Origin: CAYJLA01 sp964371305
GTDB taxonomy: Bacteria; Bacillota_I; Bacilli_A; RFN20; CAG-826
DNA: 45,164 nucleotides
Direction: 5' to 3'
Assembly: GCA_964371305.1 (NCBI GenBank)
Contig: CAYJLA010000007.1
Location: 1 to 45,164 of the forward strand
Notes under the pieces: model-generated
What the model was told of the DNA's origin: nothing
Seen by the model: only the letters and a program-made list of their open reading frames with translations
The model's database searches: none
Shown here: positions 17,510 through 27,018 of the stretch, piece by piece
Layout: every line of letters begins with the position of its first letter
Position numbering within the stretch: the first letter of the stretch is position 1
Translations under genes and position numbers: made by a program

Positions 17510-20236
17510 ATGAAAAAACATAATAAAAAAGTGTTTGGTTTAGCAACATTAGTTCTAAGTTCGCTAATCATTACGTCTTGTGTAACACCGACTACTTCAA
17601 CATCTAATACAGTTAATCCTGCAGATGAAAGTTTTACATACAATACGTATATGTCTACCAAACCAAATAACTGGAACACTCATAGCTGGGAAACAAGTGA
17701 TGAATCATACATTCAAAGCTTTACAGAAATGGGATTGTATGATGTTATTTTAAATGAAACAAAAAATGGTTATAACATTGTGCCTGAAATGGCTAGTGCT
17801 ATGCCGATCGAAGCAGACTTATCTTCATTAAGTATTGCTGAACAAAACGCGATTAAAGAAAAATACGGTTATTCAGGCAACATCGGTGAAGGACTTGTTT
17901 GGGACATTCCATTAAACAAAAGTGCTGTATGGGAGGATGGAACTGCTATTAATGCTCATACATATGTTGAGTCAATGCAAAGACAGTTAGACCCAAAAAT
18001 GGTAAACTTTAGAGCTGATAGCTACTATGCTTCAGGTTTTGTTATCGCAAATGCTGAAAGATATTTCAAACAAGGTAGAAATGTTATTGAAGCTATTTAT
18101 GACTATATCGACTTAGATACTGGTGAATTCAATCGTACTGGTGTAGCAAGTGATGGAAAATATTATCTTAACGTTGATAAATACACTCCATATGTTGATA
18201 GTGTATTCTCAAACTCTGATACTGATACAACATTATATACAGTAATTAATAATAGGTCTGGTAAAGCATCTGACGCAGTTGAATTAGCTGGCGAAAGAAT
18301 TATGGATGCTGCAGGCTATTACTTATTAAACTACGGTGACCACACAGGTGAATATGCTGATAAATGGGCAGAAGTAGAAAAATTAAGTGATATTGATGAA
18401 GAAATGTACAATCAAGACATTGATATTTCAAAATTTGACTTTGGCGCTACAGTTCGTGTACGTACAACTTTAGGAGATTCTGATCCTGCTAATACTGAAA
18501 TTTACACTTCTAGTAAATTAAAAACTGACTTAGTCACTTTTGTTAGTGCTTTTGGTGGCGGAGCTGCCGCTGGTGAAAGCTGGTCATGGAAATTACCATT
18601 ATTTGCTGGTGTATCAAATGATTATGAACAAGATTTTGATGGTGTTGGTATTGTTGCTTTAGATGACTATACATTTAGACTATACTTAAGCCAAAAAGTG
18701 TCTACACTTGATCTTAAATTCTCATTATCAAGTAACTGGATTGTTAAAGCTGATTTATATGATGAATTGAAAATCGTTCAGCCTTCTGGTTTAGTAGTTA
18801 CTCAATATGCTTCAGGTAATCCAAGTAATTATATGTCTTATGGACCATACAAACTCACTAAGTTTGAAGGTGGTAAGTCATTTAGAATGGAAAGAAATGA
18901 TAAATGGTATGGATACACAGATGGTTTACATGTCGATCAATATCAAATGACAGCTATCTCTACTCAAATTATTGAAGATCACTCTGTTGCTAGACAAATG
19001 TTTGAAAGAGGTGAATTAGATGACCTTGCTCTTACAAAAGCTGACATGACAACTTATGGTAACTCAAAAAGAAGAACTACTACTTATGAGTCATATACAA
19101 CAAAAATTACATTTAACTCAGATTTTGGCAAACTTGTTGACAGACAATCTGGAAATGCTAACAAATCTATCTTATCAAATGATAAATTCCGTCAAGGTAT
19201 CTCATTAACAATGGATAGAAATAACTTTACATCACAAACAACCGCTGGCTCTAAAGCATCTACTAACTTATTAAATGATCTTTACTTAACAGACGTTGAA
19301 TATGGTGAAATGTATAGACAAACTGACCAAGGTAGAGGAGTATATGATAAATTATACGGTGAACTTGGTGGAGACCCATATGCAGATGGCTACACAGTTA
19401 GTGCATTAGGTGAAGATGCTCAAGGTTACAACTTCAACATGGGTGTAAAATACATTGCTGATGGTATTACAGAAGAAATTAATTCTGGCGCAGCCGGCGC
19501 TTATAAAGATGGCGATAGCATTGACATTGAATTTAGAGTTTATGATAAAACATCTGATACAACTGTTGATATGTCTAACTTCTTAAGTACTGCTTTCTCT
19601 GCTGCATTAGATGCTGCAGCTAAAAAATTATATGCTGATGGTATAATTTCAAAAGATACAATTACAGTAAGTCTTGATACAGTTACTGATGAAGACTACT
19701 ATACAACTGCTGAAAACGGTGGATTCGATATGATCTTCTCAACTTGGGGTGGTGCTACTATTGATCCATATGGTTTAATGCAAGTTTATGCTGATGCAAC
19801 ATTTGCAGTTCATGAATATGGATTTGCTGGTGAACAAGACAGCACTGATTTGGCAATTGATGCTGATAATGATCCAAGTACTCCTGATGAAGTAAAAACT
19901 TTTGATGCATGGTACAAAGAATTAGTCGGCGAATCATTAATTGAACCTGATAGAGAAAGTCCAACATTTGACCAAGATGAATGGGATAGAATTCATAATA
20001 GAAAACTTTCAATTCTTGCTGGTCTTGAACTTGGTATTCTCCAAAGATACGAAGCGATTCCATTATATGCTCGTGGCACTTCATCACTTACATCATTTAA
20101 AGTTGAAAACGCAACTTCAACATATGTAAATCTTGTTGGTTACGGCGGTATTAGATTCTTAGAATTCTCATACAATGATGCTGAATGGAATGAGTTTATT
20201 ACTGACCCAAAATACACAGCAGATATTTATAAATAG
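17510..20236 (+). CDS. oppA: Oligopeptide-binding lipoprotein OppA (SBP family 5), 908 aa
   Basis: This lipoprotein captures peptides outside the cell and hands them to the OppBC channel. The signal peptide ends in IITSC with the lipidated Cys at residue 24. The family 5 fold is visible: YNTYMSTKPNNWNTHSWETSD near the mature N-terminus, SAVWEDGTAINAHTYVESMQR, then FRLYLSQKVSTLDLKF and later FRQGISLTMDRNNF. At 908 residues it is over 300 longer than a typical OppA; extra sequence of some 200 residues lies between about 190 and 400. I start it at 17510 because GAAAGGAG is seven bases upstream; a start 75 bases earlier would disrupt the signal peptide. A stem-loop separates it from oppB, as is common when the binding protein must outnumber the permease. 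Confidence 0.93.
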   Translation: MKKHNKKVFGLATLVLSSLIITSCVTPTTSTSNTVNPADESFTYNTYMSTKPNNWNTHSWETSDESYIQSFTEMGLYDVILNETKNGYNIVPEMASAMPIEADLSSLSIAEQNAIKEKYGYSGNIGEGLVWDIPLNKSAVWEDGTAINAHTYVESMQRQLDPKMVNFRADSYYASGFVIANAERYFKQGRNVIEAIYDYIDLDTGEFNRTGVASDGKYYLNVDKYTPYVDSVFSNSDTDTTLYTVINNRSGKASDAVELAGERIMDAAGYYLLNYGDHTGEYADKWAEVEKLSDIDEEMYNQDIDISKFDFGATVRVRTTLGDSDPANTEIYTSSKLKTDLVTFVSAFGGGAAAGESWSWKLPLFAGVSNDYEQDFDGVGIVALDDYTFRLYLSQKVSTLDLKFSLSSNWIVKADLYDELKIVQPSGLVVTQYASGNPSNYMSYGPYKLTKFEGGKSFRMERNDKWYGYTDGLHVDQYQMTAISTQIIEDHSVARQMFERGELDDLALTKADMTTYGNSKRRTTTYESYTTKITFNSDFGKLVDRQSGNANKSILSNDKFRQGISLTMDRNNFTSQTTAGSKASTNLLNDLYLTDVEYGEMYRQTDQGRGVYDKLYGELGGDPYADGYTVSALGEDAQGYNFNMGVKYIADGITEEINSGAAGAYKDGDSIDIEFRVYDKTSDTTVDMSNFLSTAFSAALDAAAKKLYADGIISKDTITVSLDTVTDEDYYTTAENGGFDMIFSTWGGATIDPYGLMQVYADATFAVHEYGFAGEQDSTDLAIDADNDPSTPDEVKTFDAWYKELVGESLIEPDRESPTFDQDEWDRIHNRKLSILAGLELGILQRYEAIPLYARGTSSLTSFKVENATSTYVNLVGYGGIRFLEFSYNDAEWNEFITDPKYTADIYK

Positions 20237-20272
20237 TAATTATTAGTGTATACTATAAAAAATGCGCACATT

Positions 20273-20293
20273 AGCAGGGGACTTACCCCTGCT
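20273..20293 (+). promoter_or_regulatory. GC-rich stem-loop between oppA and oppB
   Basis: AGCAGGGG (20273-20280) and CCCCTGCT (20286-20293) form a perfect 8-base stem with an ACTTA loop. No clear T-run follows, so it looks like an mRNA-stabilising or partly terminating element that would leave more oppA message than oppBCDF message. A TATACT at 20249-20254 just before it could be a weak internal promoter. Confidence 0.6.
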
Positions 20294-20315
20294 TCTTGTG
20301 CTGAAAGGTAAAATT

Positions 20316-21362
20316 ATGAGAGATTCAAAACAATTGTTAATATATATAGCGAAGCGTATCGCCCTAATGTTGGTGACATTTATCATTATTTTTATTATTT
20401 GTTTCTTTCTCATTAGACTTTTACCAATTACTCAAAGTGCTGGTCCTGGCAAGGACCCAGAAAACTTCTATAGACTTCAAGTTGCTCTTGGAAGAATGTA
20501 TTATGATGAAACTAAAAATATTTATGTTGAAATGCCTATTATTCAACAATTCTTCAATTTTATTAAGAATTTATTTTTCCCATCAACATATGAAATTGAT
20601 GGTGTAGTATATACAGTTTCAAGATTTGGATATGCATGGAGTGGTTCCATATTATATGCTTCTCCTGTTGAAGTTTTATTTACAGCACTTCCGCCAACCA
20701 TATTGATTAACATATACTCAATGGTTTTCTCAATACCTATTGGTTTGGCACTAGGTGTTTATATGGCTTTGAAGAAAAATAAATGGCAGGATCATACTTT
20801 AAGTATTCTTGTAATATTATTTATTTCTGTTCCAAGCTTCGTTTACTCATTTTTATTGCAGTATGTATTTGCATTCCAACTAGGTTGGTTCCCTGCTATT
20901 CGTGCTGATTTTGATGGATCATGGTTTACTCCAGAAATGTTTAGTTCCATGATTCTTCCTGTTCTTGCAATGAGTTTTGGATCCATCGCTGGATTTTCTC
21001 GTTATACTCGTGCAGAATTAACAGAAGTACTTACTAGTGACTTTATGTTACTTGCTAGAACAAAAGGTCTTTCAAGAGGTCAAGCAACTGTTCGTCACGC
21101 TTTAAGAAATTCACTTGTTCCTATTTTCCCTATGATTTTAGGACAAATTCTTTCAGTGCTTGCCGGTAGTGTTATTATTGAATCTATATTCTCTATTAAT
21201 GGGGTTGGTAGCTTATTCTTAACTTCTATTACTAGTAGGGACTACGATTTATTCCAATTTGTCGGTATGTTCTACATCTTTATTGGATTATGTGGTGGGT
21301 TGATCGTTGATATTTCCTATGGAATAATTGACCCAAGAATTAGAATGGGAGGTAGAAAATAA
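20316..21362 (+). CDS. oppB: Oligopeptide ABC transporter permease OppB (348 aa)
   Basis: This is one of two membrane subunits of the peptide importer. The N-terminal MRDSKQLLIYIAKRIALMLVTF is the usual OppB start with the first membrane helix, followed by about five more helices. The EAA loop that docks on the ATPases is present (RHALRNSLVPIFPMILGQ), with FSRYTRAELTEVL just before it. An external segment of about 90 residues between helices 1 and 2 is longer than in many OppB proteins. The ATG at 20316 has GAAAGG upstream and fits the family; the earlier ATG at 20262 would add residues encoded by the inter-gene stem-loop and is rejected. The stop overlaps the oppC start by one base. Confidence 0.93.
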   Translation: MRDSKQLLIYIAKRIALMLVTFIIIFIICFFLIRLLPITQSAGPGKDPENFYRLQVALGRMYYDETKNIYVEMPIIQQFFNFIKNLFFPSTYEIDGVVYTVSRFGYAWSGSILYASPVEVLFTALPPTILINIYSMVFSIPIGLALGVYMALKKNKWQDHTLSILVILFISVPSFVYSFLLQYVFAFQLGWFPAIRADFDGSWFTPEMFSSMILPVLAMSFGSIAGFSRYTRAELTEVLTSDFMLLARTKGLSRGQATVRHALRNSLVPIFPMILGQILSVLAGSVIIESIFSINGVGSLFLTSITSRDYDLFQFVGMFYIFIGLCGGLIVDISYGIIDPRIRMGGRK

Positions 21363-23053
21363 TGAAAAAGAACGATTTATTGTTTAAAACTGATAAAATT
21401 ATCGACGGTAATGTTGAGTTCAACTTACCAAAAGAAAGTTTTGAATTAACAAATAAAGACGAAAATATCTCAGATATTAAGTTCGAAACAAAACCCGTTG
21501 GTTATTTGAAAGATAGTATCAGAAGATTTTCAAAAAATAAAGCTTCATTAGTTGCTGGTGTTATATTAGTATTACTTGCTCTTTTCGCAATTATTGAACC
21601 CCTAGCAGATCCAAAATCTTACGTTGATCCAATACGTTATCCAAATGGATTTCAAGACAAAGTCTTTGGCGATGTCTTGCCACGTGTTGATTTATTTAAA
21701 GGTACTGGTTTTTGGGATGGTACCGAGGTTAGAACAATTACAGAAACTGATTATGAACTTAAGCGTTTTACTGATTCAAATTATGAACAGTTTGAAGTTA
21801 TACGTTCATATGAAGAAACATATTTCATTGGCCCTGTAGAATTCAGTGAAACTTATTATGATGTCCGTTGGGATACCTATGCCGTTGGAACTAAAGAATT
21901 ACAACTTTTACCACATCAATACACTGACCTTGTTGAATACGAAGTTGAAAAGGGTATTTTTGATACAGAAGATTCAATTTTAAAACCGGTTACTGATTTA
22001 ACTGCATATTTAGAAAAGACAAAGGCGCAATTCTTATCAGAAGGAATGAGCGAATCTCAAGCAATTTTCTTAAACGATAAATTAAAAGGGTTTTATTTAC
22101 TTAATCAATCTACTTACTATGAAGTAATGCCTGTTAAAATTTCAGATGGGGTATATAACGACTCACAGTTTGAAGTTGTGCTTGATAGTGAAGGTGAAGA
22201 AATACCAATTTACAAAAGAGATGCCGAGGGCAATATGGTTTATGTAAATCAAGGAACGGGTTCTACATACACTGTTAGAGTTGACTATTTTGATTATTTT
22301 ACTTATTTAAATGGTTTTGAACCTGTTTTCGCATTCGGAACGAACCTTGAAGGTAGAGATATTATGCTTCGTTTAGCTAACGCTATTGGTTTCTCCTTAT
22401 TGTTAGGTGTTTGTATTTCGGCAATTAACTTTATGATTGGTTTAGTTTGGGGTTCTATATCAGGTTATTATGGAGGTAGAGTCGACTTATTAATGGAAAG
22501 GTTTACAGATATCATTGTAAATGTTCCAACAATTATTATTATGACCATTGTTCAAATTCAGCTTATTAATAATACTGAAGTTCAGGCAGTGCTTGGTGCT
22601 TCGGGTGCGCTGATTGTAGCTGTGTTTATTGCGTTTATTTATAATGGTTGGGTTGGTGTATCTTCTACAACACGTATGCAGTTCTACCGTTATAAAGGAC
22701 AAGAATATGTTCTTGCATCTAGAACACTTGGTGCTAAAGACAGAAGGCTTATATTTAAACATATTTTACCAAATGCAGCAGGAACACTGGTTACTGGATC
22801 AGTATTAATGATTCCTGGAGTTATTTTTGGTGAAAGTTCACTTGCATATTTAGGTATTATTGATTTCCAAGCAAGTGGAATCTCATCTATTGGGGTTTTA
22901 CTAAGTGAAGGACAAAAAGCAGGTATTTCAACTTCTCCACACATTATTCTTTTCCCAGCAATTGTTATTTCAATATTAATGATTTGTTTTAACTTATTCG
23001 GTAATGGTTTAAGAGATGCATTTAATACAACATTAAGAGGAAGCGAGGATTAA
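21362..23053 (+). CDS. oppC: Oligopeptide ABC transporter permease OppC with large extracellular insertion (563 aa)
   Basis: This is the second membrane subunit of the importer. The C-terminal 240 residues are ordinary OppC: FGTNLEGRDIMLRLANA leads into five helices with the EAA loop (KHILPNAAGTLVTGS) and GESSLAYLGI. The first helix is at about 62-80. Between it and the second helix (about 338-362) lie some 230 extra residues, rich in Tyr, Thr and acidic residues and predicted to be outside the cell. The normal loop is only a few dozen residues, so the protein is nearly twice the usual length. The insertion could contact the enlarged OppA; that is inference. It is coupled to oppB by TAATG. 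Confidence 0.93.
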   Translation: MKKNDLLFKTDKIIDGNVEFNLPKESFELTNKDENISDIKFETKPVGYLKDSIRRFSKNKASLVAGVILVLLALFAIIEPLADPKSYVDPIRYPNGFQDKVFGDVLPRVDLFKGTGFWDGTEVRTITETDYELKRFTDSNYEQFEVIRSYEETYFIGPVEFSETYYDVRWDTYAVGTKELQLLPHQYTDLVEYEVEKGIFDTEDSILKPVTDLTAYLEKTKAQFLSEGMSESQAIFLNDKLKGFYLLNQSTYYEVMPVKISDGVYNDSQFEVVLDSEGEEIPIYKRDAEGNMVYVNQGTGSTYTVRVDYFDYFTYLNGFEPVFAFGTNLEGRDIMLRLANAIGFSLLLGVCISAINFMIGLVWGSISGYYGGRVDLLMERFTDIIVNVPTIIIMTIVQIQLINNTEVQAVLGASGALIVAVFIAFIYNGWVGVSSTTRMQFYRYKGQEYVLASRTLGAKDRRLIFKHILPNAAGTLVTGSVLMIPGVIFGESSLAYLGIIDFQASGISSIGVLLSEGQKAGISTSPHIILFPAIVISILMICFNLFGNGLRDAFNTTLRGSED

Positions 23054-23056
23054 TTT

Positions 23057-24844
23057 ATGGAAAATATAAAAAATAAGCGTGAAAAAGTCTTAGAAGTTAA
23101 AGATCTTCGTGTATCATTTAAAACTAATACAGGTACTGTAAAAGCCGTTAGAGGTATATCATTTGACTTATACAAAGGAAGAACACTTGCGATAGTTGGT
23201 GAATCTGGTTCTGGAAAATCAGTTACTTCAAAAGCAATTTTAGGTATTCTTGCTAACAATAAAATTATTGATGGTGGTTCAATTCTTTATGATGGAAACG
23301 ATCTATTAGAGGTAAGTGAAGAAAAATTTACAAAAATTAGAGGAATTAAAATCTCTATGATTTTCCAAGATCCTTTGTCAGCACTTAACCCTATTATGAA
23401 AGTAGGAAAACAACTCACTGAAGCGATGAGGCTTGAATATGCTGCTTCAAGAAAGAATTCAAGACACAACATTTTAAAATTTAGAAAAATAATAAAAAAT
23501 AGTAATGCGGCTGAAGAAAACGCTGTGTTATTGAATGAATTTTTAACACTTGATACAAGTTTAGTTAATAATGAAACAATTCAGAAATATAAAAGTTTAT
23601 TCGAAAACGCTGTATCTAAATCTGAGGAGGGTTTTGTTGAAATTCTTGATCATACACTTTCAGAATTGAATAAATATAATGAAGAAAATTTCTCAGAGAT
23701 TGATGAGTTTGATGCAAAAAAAGCAAAGATTGAACTTAAAGCAATAGTTAAAATGCTAAAAGCATGCATTTTTGCATTTGCGGTAGAAAAGGATGATAAA
23801 ATTGTCGTTTTTGGAAGTTCGATGAAGAAACATTTACAAAATTATACTGAGTCAGTTGTCGAAATTCTTAAAAGAGAAAAATTACTCACTAAATATGGTG
23901 TAGATACAATTTACGATGTTCCAAGTGAAATTAGAATTAAAGAAAAAGAAGTTATCACAACAAGTCGCGAACATTTTGTAATTATGCAAAATCAAGTGAA
24001 TGATTTAATTCAAAGGCTTGGAAGATTAAAACAAAAACATACAGAAGAAGTTCAAAAATTCGTTGAACAAGCGATAAATAACTATGTTAAATCATCTTCA
24101 ATTATAGAAAATAAGTTAACTGCAAGTGATTTCAAAAATCGTGCAATTGAATTGTTAAATGAAGTTGGCATTCCAGAACCTGAAAGAAGATATAAACAAT
24201 ATCCTTTCGAACTTTCTGGTGGTATGAGACAACGTATTGTTATTGCGATTGCTCTTTCTGGAAATCCTGAAGTATTAATTTGTGACGAGCCTACAACTGC
24301 GCTTGATGTTACTATTCAGTCACAAATATTAGAATTAATTAATAAGCTAAAAGTCGAAAAATCTCTTTCAATTATCTTTATTACACATGATCTTGGCGTT
24401 GTTGCTAATATGGCTGATGATATTGCTGTAATGTATGCAGGTAAAATTGTTGAGTTTGGATCAATTTATGATATTTTCTATGATCCACGTCATCCATACA
24501 CATGGGCCTTACTTGGTTCTATGCCTGATTTAGACACTAAAGAAAAACTTGAAGCAATTCCAGGAACTCCACCTAACATGTTGCTCCCTCCTAAAGGAGA
24601 TGCGTTTGCTGTTAGAAACAAATATGCTTTAAAAATCGATTATGAACACCAACCACCTTTTTATAAAATCAGTGATTCACATTATGCGGCTACTTGGTTA
24701 TTATATAAAGACTCACCTGATGTTCAAGTACCTGAAATTGTACTTAATAGAATTAGCTCTTCTTTAAAAGCAAACAACAAGAATAAGCCTGAATATGAAC
24801 TAAAGAAGAATTCGATTTTAGAACAAATAGGAGGTAATAAATAA
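23057..24844 (+). CDS. oppD: Oligopeptide ABC transporter ATPase OppD with helical insertion (595 aa)
   Basis: OppD is one of two ATPases that drive peptide uptake. Walker A is GESGSGKS (48-55), Q-loop Q104 in MIFQDPLSALNP, signature LSGGMRQR (386-393), Walker B VLICDEP (406-412), then THDLGVVA with the switch histidine. A C-terminal oligopeptide/dipeptide ATPase domain (HPYTWALLGSMPD) follows. About 235 residues (125-358), Lys/Glu-rich and probably helical or coiled-coil, are inserted between the Q-loop and the signature motif. A typical OppD has about 340 residues and lacks this. The C-terminus lacks an obvious cysteine-cluster Fe-S motif. Mycoplasma OppD proteins are also known to be enlarged. 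Confidence 0.93.
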   Translation: MENIKNKREKVLEVKDLRVSFKTNTGTVKAVRGISFDLYKGRTLAIVGESGSGKSVTSKAILGILANNKIIDGGSILYDGNDLLEVSEEKFTKIRGIKISMIFQDPLSALNPIMKVGKQLTEAMRLEYAASRKNSRHNILKFRKIIKNSNAAEENAVLLNEFLTLDTSLVNNETIQKYKSLFENAVSKSEEGFVEILDHTLSELNKYNEENFSEIDEFDAKKAKIELKAIVKMLKACIFAFAVEKDDKIVVFGSSMKKHLQNYTESVVEILKREKLLTKYGVDTIYDVPSEIRIKEKEVITTSREHFVIMQNQVNDLIQRLGRLKQKHTEEVQKFVEQAINNYVKSSSIIENKLTASDFKNRAIELLNEVGIPEPERRYKQYPFELSGGMRQRIVIAIALSGNPEVLICDEPTTALDVTIQSQILELINKLKVEKSLSIIFITHDLGVVANMADDIAVMYAGKIVEFGSIYDIFYDPRHPYTWALLGSMPDLDTKEKLEAIPGTPPNMLLPPKGDAFAVRNKYALKIDYEHQPPFYKISDSHYAATWLLYKDSPDVQVPEIVLNRISSSLKANNKNKPEYELKKNSILEQIGGNK

Positions 24845-26532
24845 TGAAAAATTTTATGTTTAACTATTTTTTACTCGCTAAAAGTGAAAATGCAAGTGAT
24901 GTGACAAAAAAACCAGCAAAACCACGTGCAAAGAAAATCACAACAGATGAAAAACCTGTTGCTAAAAAGGAAGTTGTTAAGAAAACAACAAAAGTTACCA
25001 AAACAACTACTAAAGTTGTAAAAAAGAAGATTATCGTATCAAATGATGATGTTGCTGTAAATAACGGTATAGAAAATTATAAGTCTGAAGTAAATGACAA
25101 TTCTTATAAAATTAAAGGTGTAAAAAAGTCATTTGATTACACTGGCGGAGAAGTTATTTTATCCGTAAGACATCTAAAACAATTTTTTAGATTTGGTAGA
25201 GGTGCTTTCAAATATTTAAAAGCTGTTCATGACGTTAGTTTTGATATTTTCAAAGGTGAAGTTTTTGGTTTAGTTGGGGAATCTGGCTGTGGCAAAACAA
25301 CTACTGGTAGATCAATTATCAAACTATACGACGTCACTAGCGGTGATGTAGTATTTAATAACATTAAGATTACAAGTGGTACAAGATGGAATGAAAAAGA
25401 AATTAAGTTTACAAAAATTAGATTACGTCAACATTTAAAAGCTGCTCGTTCAAAGTATGAAGAAGAATTGGCTAAGTTATATGATGAATACGAATCATTA
25501 TTTTCTCGTAAGTTTAGTAAAGCAGCTATCAAAAATGAACAATTAGACCCTCAAGAACAAGGTTTTGTTAATCGTTATAATGAATTAGAACAAAGTTACA
25601 ATAAAGAAAAAACCGAGATTCAAGAACATGCGATGAAAATTATTGTTGCTCAAAGAGAAAAAATCAAAGAAGCTAAATACAATAATAAACACTTCAATGA
25701 TGGATTAATTGAAGCTGCTGTTAAAGATGTCCAAACTGAGTTTAGTCATTTGTTAGTCAATGGCAAACTTAGAACCGATTTAACTCATGATGAAAAAACG
25801 AATGAGTTACCTAAATATAAACAAGCTTTAAGAACAGCGAAAAGAACTAACGTTACAACAAAGATGCAAATGATTTTCCAAGATCCGATCGCATCCTTAA
25901 ATCCTCGTATGACCGTTAGAGATATTATATCTGAAGGTTTAGTAATTAAAGGTATTAGAGATAAAGATTTTATCACTAAAGAAGTCAATAGAGTATTAGA
26001 ACTTGTAGGCCTTGTACCTGAACATTCAAATAGATATCCACATGAATTTAGTGGCGGTCAACGTCAGCGTATTGGTATAGCACGTGCTATTATTATGAAT
26101 CCTGACTTAATTATCGCTGATGAACCTGTATCTGCTCTTGATGTTTCTATTCAAGCTCAAGTTATTAATTTATTAAACGATTTAAGAAATGAATTAGGGT
26201 TAACAATATTATTTATCGCACATAACTTATCGGTTGTTAAATATTTCTGTGACAGAATTGCCGTTATGTATTATGGAAAAATTGTAGAACTTACTACAAG
26301 CGAAGTATTGTTCGCTAGACCAATGCATCCATACACCATTTCATTGCTATCTGCTGTTCCTACTCCAGATCCAAATGCTGAAAAATCACGTTCAAGAATT
26401 CAATATAATCCAGCGACAGCTCATGATTACTCAAAAGAAAAACCATTAATGAGAGAAGTTGAGCCTGGGCACTTTGTATATTGTAGTGATAGTGAACTTG
26501 AAGCTATTAAGACTAAATATAACTTAAAATGA
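24844..26532 (+). CDS. oppF: Oligopeptide ABC transporter ATPase OppF with Lys-rich N-terminus and insertion (562 aa)
   Basis: OppF is the second ATPase of the importer. Walker A is GESGCGKT (145-152), Q-loop Q346 in MIFQDPIASLNP, signature FSGGQRQR (402-409), Walker B LIIADEP (422-428), then FIAHNLSVV. A first extension, residues 20-65, is a Lys/Thr/Val low-complexity tail. A second, about 178-335, is a charged helical insertion between Walker A and the Q-loop, a different place from the insertion in OppD. A normal OppF has about 310 residues. The gene starts in the oppD stop codon (TAATG) and ends in TGA overlapping the next gene by four bases, so the operon continues. Confidence 0.93.
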   Translation: MKNFMFNYFLLAKSENASDVTKKPAKPRAKKITTDEKPVAKKEVVKKTTKVTKTTTKVVKKKIIVSNDDVAVNNGIENYKSEVNDNSYKIKGVKKSFDYTGGEVILSVRHLKQFFRFGRGAFKYLKAVHDVSFDIFKGEVFGLVGESGCGKTTTGRSIIKLYDVTSGDVVFNNIKITSGTRWNEKEIKFTKIRLRQHLKAARSKYEEELAKLYDEYESLFSRKFSKAAIKNEQLDPQEQGFVNRYNELEQSYNKEKTEIQEHAMKIIVAQREKIKEAKYNNKHFNDGLIEAAVKDVQTEFSHLLVNGKLRTDLTHDEKTNELPKYKQALRTAKRTNVTTKMQMIFQDPIASLNPRMTVRDIISEGLVIKGIRDKDFITKEVNRVLELVGLVPEHSNRYPHEFSGGQRQRIGIARAIIMNPDLIIADEPVSALDVSIQAQVINLLNDLRNELGLTILFIAHNLSVVKYFCDRIAVMYYGKIVELTTSEVLFARPMHPYTISLLSAVPTPDPNAEKSRSRIQYNPATAHDYSKEKPLMREVEPGHFVYCSDSELEAIKTKYNLK

Positions 26533-26969
26533 TGAATAACGAGAAAAGATTCTTTCTAAGTAAAGGTTACTTCATTGGTCTACTTGTAAGTTTTATTATT
26601 TGTAGCGTAATATTCGCGCTTGTTCTAATTACCGAGATATATTCTCTGGGTAAATCATTTCCAGAAGATACATATCATATTCTTGCCGATTCGTTTTCCG
26701 TTTCAGGAGTGATGATGCTATTGTTTTTCGGATTAGTAGTTGTAACTGGGCATGGAGCATTCGATGCCGTTACATATGCTACATTAGTTGCTGTATATAC
26801 CGTTTTTTATAAAAATCTTAGACAATCTAAACTTGCTAGTAGTTATAGTGAGTATAAAGAATTGAAAAGAGGAAAAGAAAAAACTAGCGTATGCTTTTTA
26901 TGGCATGTTGGACTCATATTTCTTGTAATTGGTCTAATAATGCTTATAATATTTAATATTAATATTTAG
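26529..26969 (+). CDS. Small membrane protein after the opp genes, possibly DUF3899 (146 aa)
   Basis: Three hydrophobic segments are visible (about 13-35, 56-80 and 122-144), with a basic cytoplasmic stretch KNLRQSKLASSYSEYKELKRGKEK between the last two. The pattern of two helices, a YxEYKxxKRGK-like segment and a final helix resembles DUF3899, but I am not certain. The start overlaps the oppF stop by four bases (ATGA), so it is translated with the importer. Its role is unknown; a small accessory or assembly factor is possible. Confidence 0.7.
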   Translation: MMNNEKRFFLSKGYFIGLLVSFIICSVIFALVLITEIYSLGKSFPEDTYHILADSFSVSGVMMLLFFGLVVVTGHGAFDAVTYATLVAVYTVFYKNLRQSKLASSYSEYKELKRGKEKTSVCFLWHVGLIFLVIGLIMLIIFNINI

Positions 26970-26985
26970 ATTTCTATCTATTATA

Positions 26986-26991
26986 TATAAT
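26986..26991 (+). promoter_or_regulatory. Candidate -10 box of the metalloprotease gene
   Basis: TATAAT at 26986-26991 is followed by a strong AAAGGAGG ribosome binding site at 27004-27011 and the ATG at 27019. No good -35 is visible. The gene could also be read through from the opp operon, because no terminator is seen between 26970 and 27018. Confidence 0.4.
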
Positions 26992-27018
26992 GACAATTCA
27001 CATAAAGGAGGAAAAGTT

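Noticed and set aside
19758..20087. 109-codon open frame on the minus strand inside oppA
   Set aside because: The translation is His/Gln/Leu-rich and low complexity, as expected from the antisense of a strongly coding gene; no ribosome binding site or promoter supports it.
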